Shown here piece by piece: positions 61,896 through 64,000 of a DNA stretch of 64,000 bases. Positions within the stretch are counted from its first letter, which is position 1. Each line of letters begins with the position of its first letter. The notes beneath the pieces are model-generated. The model worked only from the letters and a program-made list of their open reading frames with translations, did no database searches and was not told where the DNA came from. Origin of the DNA: Microvirga sp. Mcv34 (GTDB lineage: Bacteria > Pseudomonadota > Alphaproteobacteria > Rhizobiales > Beijerinckiaceae); the NCBI RefSeq assembly GCF_024519725.1, contig NZ_JALJRK010000006.1:112295-176294 (forward strand). Reading direction: 5' to 3'. Both the position numbers and the translations under genes were made by a program.

Positions 61896-61921
61896 GGCGG
61901 CCCCGTTCGTGCGGGGCCGCC
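61896..61921 (-). terminator. Hairpin between the binding-protein gene and livH
   Basis: GGCGGCCCCG and CGGGGCCGCC form a perfect 10-bp stem with a 6-base loop, just after the binding-protein stop. As with the ugp hairpin, it probably protects the upstream mRNA or causes partial termination. Confidence 0.65.
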
Positions 61922-61937
61922 CCTCATGGTCAGGTCC

Positions 61938-63128
61938 TTACTGCGTGAAGTCCGAAGGCTTCAGGGCCTTCACCACGTCGTCGCTGTAGGACACGAGCTT
62001 GCCGTCCTTCCAGTGCGTCCAGCGATAATCGGAAGCGGTCAGCGCCTCGTGCTCGGTCGCGGAGAACGGCTTGTTGTAGGTCTTCATGATGCCGTCGACG
62101 GGCGCCTGAAGATTCTCGAGCGCCTCGCGCATCTTCGGCCCTTCGGTGCTGCCCGCCTGCTTGATGGCCGCGGCTGCGATCAGCGTCGCATCGTAGCAAT
62201 GCGCCGCGAAGCTGAAGGCGCTCTTGGAGGTCAGCTTCGGACCAAGACGGTCGTAGAGCTGCTGCTGCTTCGGCGTGCGGTCTTCCGTGATCGTGCGCAT
62301 GAAGATCGGCTTCTCGGCAAGGGTCTTGCCGGCCGTGTCGTAGAAGCTCGCATTGTCCGACGACCAGGAGGTCAGCGTCACGGGGAAGTAGTTGATCTTC
62401 TCCATGCTGCGCACGAGCTGCCCGATGGGCGTTCCCTGCGCCCAGACGAGCACGGTATCGACGCCCGCAGCCTTCATCTTGTTGAGCTGCGAGGTCATGT
62501 CGGTGTCGTTGACGCCGAACTTCTCGGTCGCGACCGGCTTCAGCCCCTTGGCGTCGCCGAGTTCTTGAAGGTCCTTCAGGCCGCCCTGGCCATAGCCCGT
62601 GGTCTCGACGAGGAAGCCGACATTCTTGGTGGACGGGTTGTTCTTCGCATAGGCGATGAGACCGGCCACCTGCGCGCGGTCGACCATCGACACGCGGTAC
62701 ATGTAGTTCTCGCCGCCGGCAGCCTTCGTGATGTCCGTCGCCGAACCGATGCAGCCGATGGACGGATTCTTCTTCTGATTGGGAATGTGCTTCCAGGCCA
62801 GCGCATTGCCGGAATTGGTGGGGCCGAGAACCGTGACGACCTTCTCGTTGTCGATCAGGTCGCTCATGTTCTGGATCGACTTGGGCGGCTGCGAGAGATC
62901 ATCGCGAACTACGAGCGTCAGCTTGCGGCCGAGAACGCCGCCCACGGCGTTGATGTCTTCGATCGCCGCCTGGATGCCGAGCACGCCGGCCTGTCCGCTC
63001 TGGGCGGACGGCGAAGCCGATAGATCGCCATTGAAGCCGATCTTGATGTCCTGGGCATAGCCGGCGGTCGAGATGGTGAGCGCGGTTCCGAGAAGAGCCG
63101 CTTTCAGTGCTGCGGATGTTGGCGTCAT
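61938..63128 (-). CDS. Periplasmic binding protein of a branched-chain-type ABC transporter
   Basis: This 396-residue protein has a signal peptide (LKAALLGTALTISTAGYA, cleavage near residue 25) and a type-I periplasmic-binding fold (IKIGFNGDLSASPSAQSGQA, VGGVLGRKLTLVVRDDLSQP, GPTNSGNALAWKHI). GGAAGG precedes the ATG at 63128. LivJ/K-like proteins also bind aromatic acids, amides and short acids. Because the transporter is clustered with an FAD dehydrogenase, OYE and IclR regulator, its ligand is probably the substrate of that pathway and not an amino acid (inference). Confidence 0.92.
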   Translation of the reverse strand: MTPTSAALKAALLGTALTISTAGYAQDIKIGFNGDLSASPSAQSGQAGVLGIQAAIEDINAVGGVLGRKLTLVVRDDLSQPPKSIQNMSDLIDNEKVVTVLGPTNSGNALAWKHIPNQKKNPSIGCIGSATDITKAAGGENYMYRVSMVDRAQVAGLIAYAKNNPSTKNVGFLVETTGYGQGGLKDLQELGDAKGLKPVATEKFGVNDTDMTSQLNKMKAAGVDTVLVWAQGTPIGQLVRSMEKINYFPVTLTSWSSDNASFYDTAGKTLAEKPIFMRTITEDRTPKQQQLYDRLGPKLTSKSAFSFAAHCYDATLIAAAAIKQAGSTEGPKMREALENLQAPVDGIMKTYNKPFSATEHEALTASDYRWTHWKDGKLVSYSDDVVKALKPSDFTQ

Positions 63129-63388
63129 GGTGTTCCTTCCCTCAATGAGTTCGATTTCTGCGGCGGATGCGACGTCGATGGCGCGTCGCCCGCTCAAGGC
63201 TTTTCGGCATGGCAAGAACCTGCCCGGGATCGAAAGTCGAACGGAAGGGAGGAGCGGCGCGGAGTTCTATCCGCGCAGCCGGACGCGACGTCTCGAGCAT
63301 CGCAGGTCTCGGCATCAGGACGCTTCTCTCCTTCTGCGTTTTCATGGCCGCTCTTGTGTCAGAGCTTGCTCATACTGGTATCTCACAG

Positions 63389-63400
63389 CGAACGCGTTTG
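63389..63400. promoter_or_regulatory. Operator-like site ahead of the ABC binding-protein gene
   Basis: CGAACGCGTTTG is one base from the perfect palindrome at 57314, and the 14 bases after it are also similar. It is 261 bases before the start codon, so an unusually long leader would be needed. Confidence 0.45.
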
Positions 63401-63717
63401 CAATAGACGAATACCCGACTTTAGTCGCGCTGCGGCAAAGCCGGGCTTCTGCGCCTCGGCACGGGAGCAAAGATGGGGGTGGCCGAGGCTGCTCCAAGGA
63501 GCGCGTCAGGGGACCGCTATCGACCTCGCGGGTGTGATGATCCGAAGGCGGGGCAGGATGGGCACCGGTACCGCAACGCGGTCATTCCCGCAGAGGCGGA
63601 AAGCCAGAGTCGCCGAGCTTTACGGACAGGCGAGCGGCGTCGCATCTGGTTGTGCATCGGTTGTGGTTCTGTCCCGGGTTTCGCTGATGCGATTCCGGGG
63701 TTGACGCCCACAACGTC

Positions 63718-63740
63718 ATCACCGGCCTCGTGCCGGTGAT
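63718..63740. repeat. Short inverted repeat (REP-like)
   Basis: ATCACCGGC and GCCGGTGAT form a perfect 9-bp stem with a CTCGT loop, within the repeat-rich right edge. It is probably part of a dispersed REP-type element. Confidence 0.5.
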
Positions 63741-64000
63741 CCCGATCAACTAAGGCACAGCGCTCGTCGGATCGGGAGGGCCAGGACTGATCCCCGGCAC
63801 AAGCCCGGCCATGACAGGGGTGCGGGTGGAGTGCCGATCCTTCATGTCAAAGAGCCAGCACCTTGGGGCCCGCAGCTTGCGCTGCGAGCCTGGCAGATGG
63901 TCGAGGGTGGCGCGTCGGGCCGTCCGGCTCGCTGTGTAGGTTAATGGAAGAGCCGGTCGGCTGCTTCGCGCACGGTTCTTTTAGGCGTTGAGACTTGGCA

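Larger units (their letters stand above)
63129..64000. other. Non-coding region: transporter promoter and dispersed-repeat-like inverted repeats
   Basis: No gene is supported over these 872 bases. 63129-63408 holds the promoter side of the ABC operon. From about 63580 the sequence looks like degraded copies of the interspersed repeats that litter genomes of this order: a CGGTCATTCCCGCAGAGGCG run, GTCATCACCGGC...GCCGGTGATCCC, and CCCGGCACAAGCCCGGCCAT. Open frames here change register often and have no family. Confidence 0.55.

Noticed and set aside
61212..63023. 603-codon open frame on the + strand
   Set aside because: It is antisense to livH and the binding-protein gene. It has no recognisable domain and no ribosome-binding site.

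Overview
The window looks like chromosomal DNA of a GC-rich alphaproteobacterium, most likely of the Hyphomicrobiales (Methylobacteriaceae/Microvirga-like or a rhizobial relative). The reasons are the rhizobial-type Sec-dependent formate dehydrogenase locus with its own selenocysteine genes, a FixL-type heme-PAS kinase beside a Crp/Fnr (FixK-like) regulator, the many LivKHMGF and Ugp-type ABC transporters, and small proteins typical of that order. The genus is inferred. I see no rRNA, CRISPR array, transposase or phage gene. One AT-rich gene (50.9-51.6 kb) and one gene fragment (11.8-11.9 kb) are the only clear foreign or broken pieces.

Layout. 0-2.7 kb: a two-domain ABC permease cut by the left edge, with a perfect 18-bp LacI-type operator and a LacI regulator upstream. 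2.9-5.1 kb: orphan regulators (single-domain response regulator, AraC type, short LuxR-type HTH). 5.1-11.8 kb: a ugp-like glycerophosphodiester uptake and hydrolysis operon that ends in GDPD and starts with a glycerol-1-phosphate dehydrogenase, divergent from a SorC-type regulator; no ATPase gene is present. 11.8-14.7 kb: an ETF-QO gene remnant, glucan phosphorylase and PfkB. 14.8-28.6 kb: a stress/NAD/oxygen island holding a PAS protein, UspA, STAS-MlaE permease, nicotinate phosphoribosyltransferase, an APH-like kinase, a PAS-PRPP synthetase fusion, Hsp20, an HPF-cold-shock fusion, a phosphoribosyltransferase, NadE, cytochrome c, a CDP-archaeol-synthase-like membrane protein, a GYD protein and several small proteins. 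29.2-33.9 kb: an oxygen-sensor hybrid kinase, a Crp/Fnr regulator and an OmpR-type response regulator. 34.0-45.7 kb: a complete selenocysteine system (fdhD, selD, selC, selB, selA, fdhE) with formate dehydrogenase whose alpha subunit has an in-frame UGA and a SECIS hairpin. 46-49.9 kb: an MFS exporter and a PhoPQ-like two-component operon with a PepSY protein, divergent from a Gly/Asp/Arg-rich exported protein. 51.7-63.1 kb: an IclR-governed catabolic cluster (MBL hydrolase, old yellow enzyme, FAD dehydrogenase, EthD, SDR) with a branched-chain-type ABC transporter. 63.4-64 kb: non-coding, with dispersed-repeat-like inverted repeats.

The main result of the hunt is a compact oxygen-response module. 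Seven intergenic 14-mers fitting TTG(A/C)-N6-(T/G)CAA, the FixK/FNR box, lie ahead of usp-mlaE-pncB, hsp20, hpf-csd, the small-gene/phosphoribosyltransferase pair, cytochrome c/CarS-like, the GYD gene and a small unknown gene. The nearby Crp/Fnr protein keeps the E-x-x-x-R recognition helix that reads such boxes, and the adjacent hybrid kinase carries a FixL-like heme pocket (His467, Arg487). Together they suggest local O2 sensing that drives NAD salvage, protein and ribosome protection and an electron-transfer branch.
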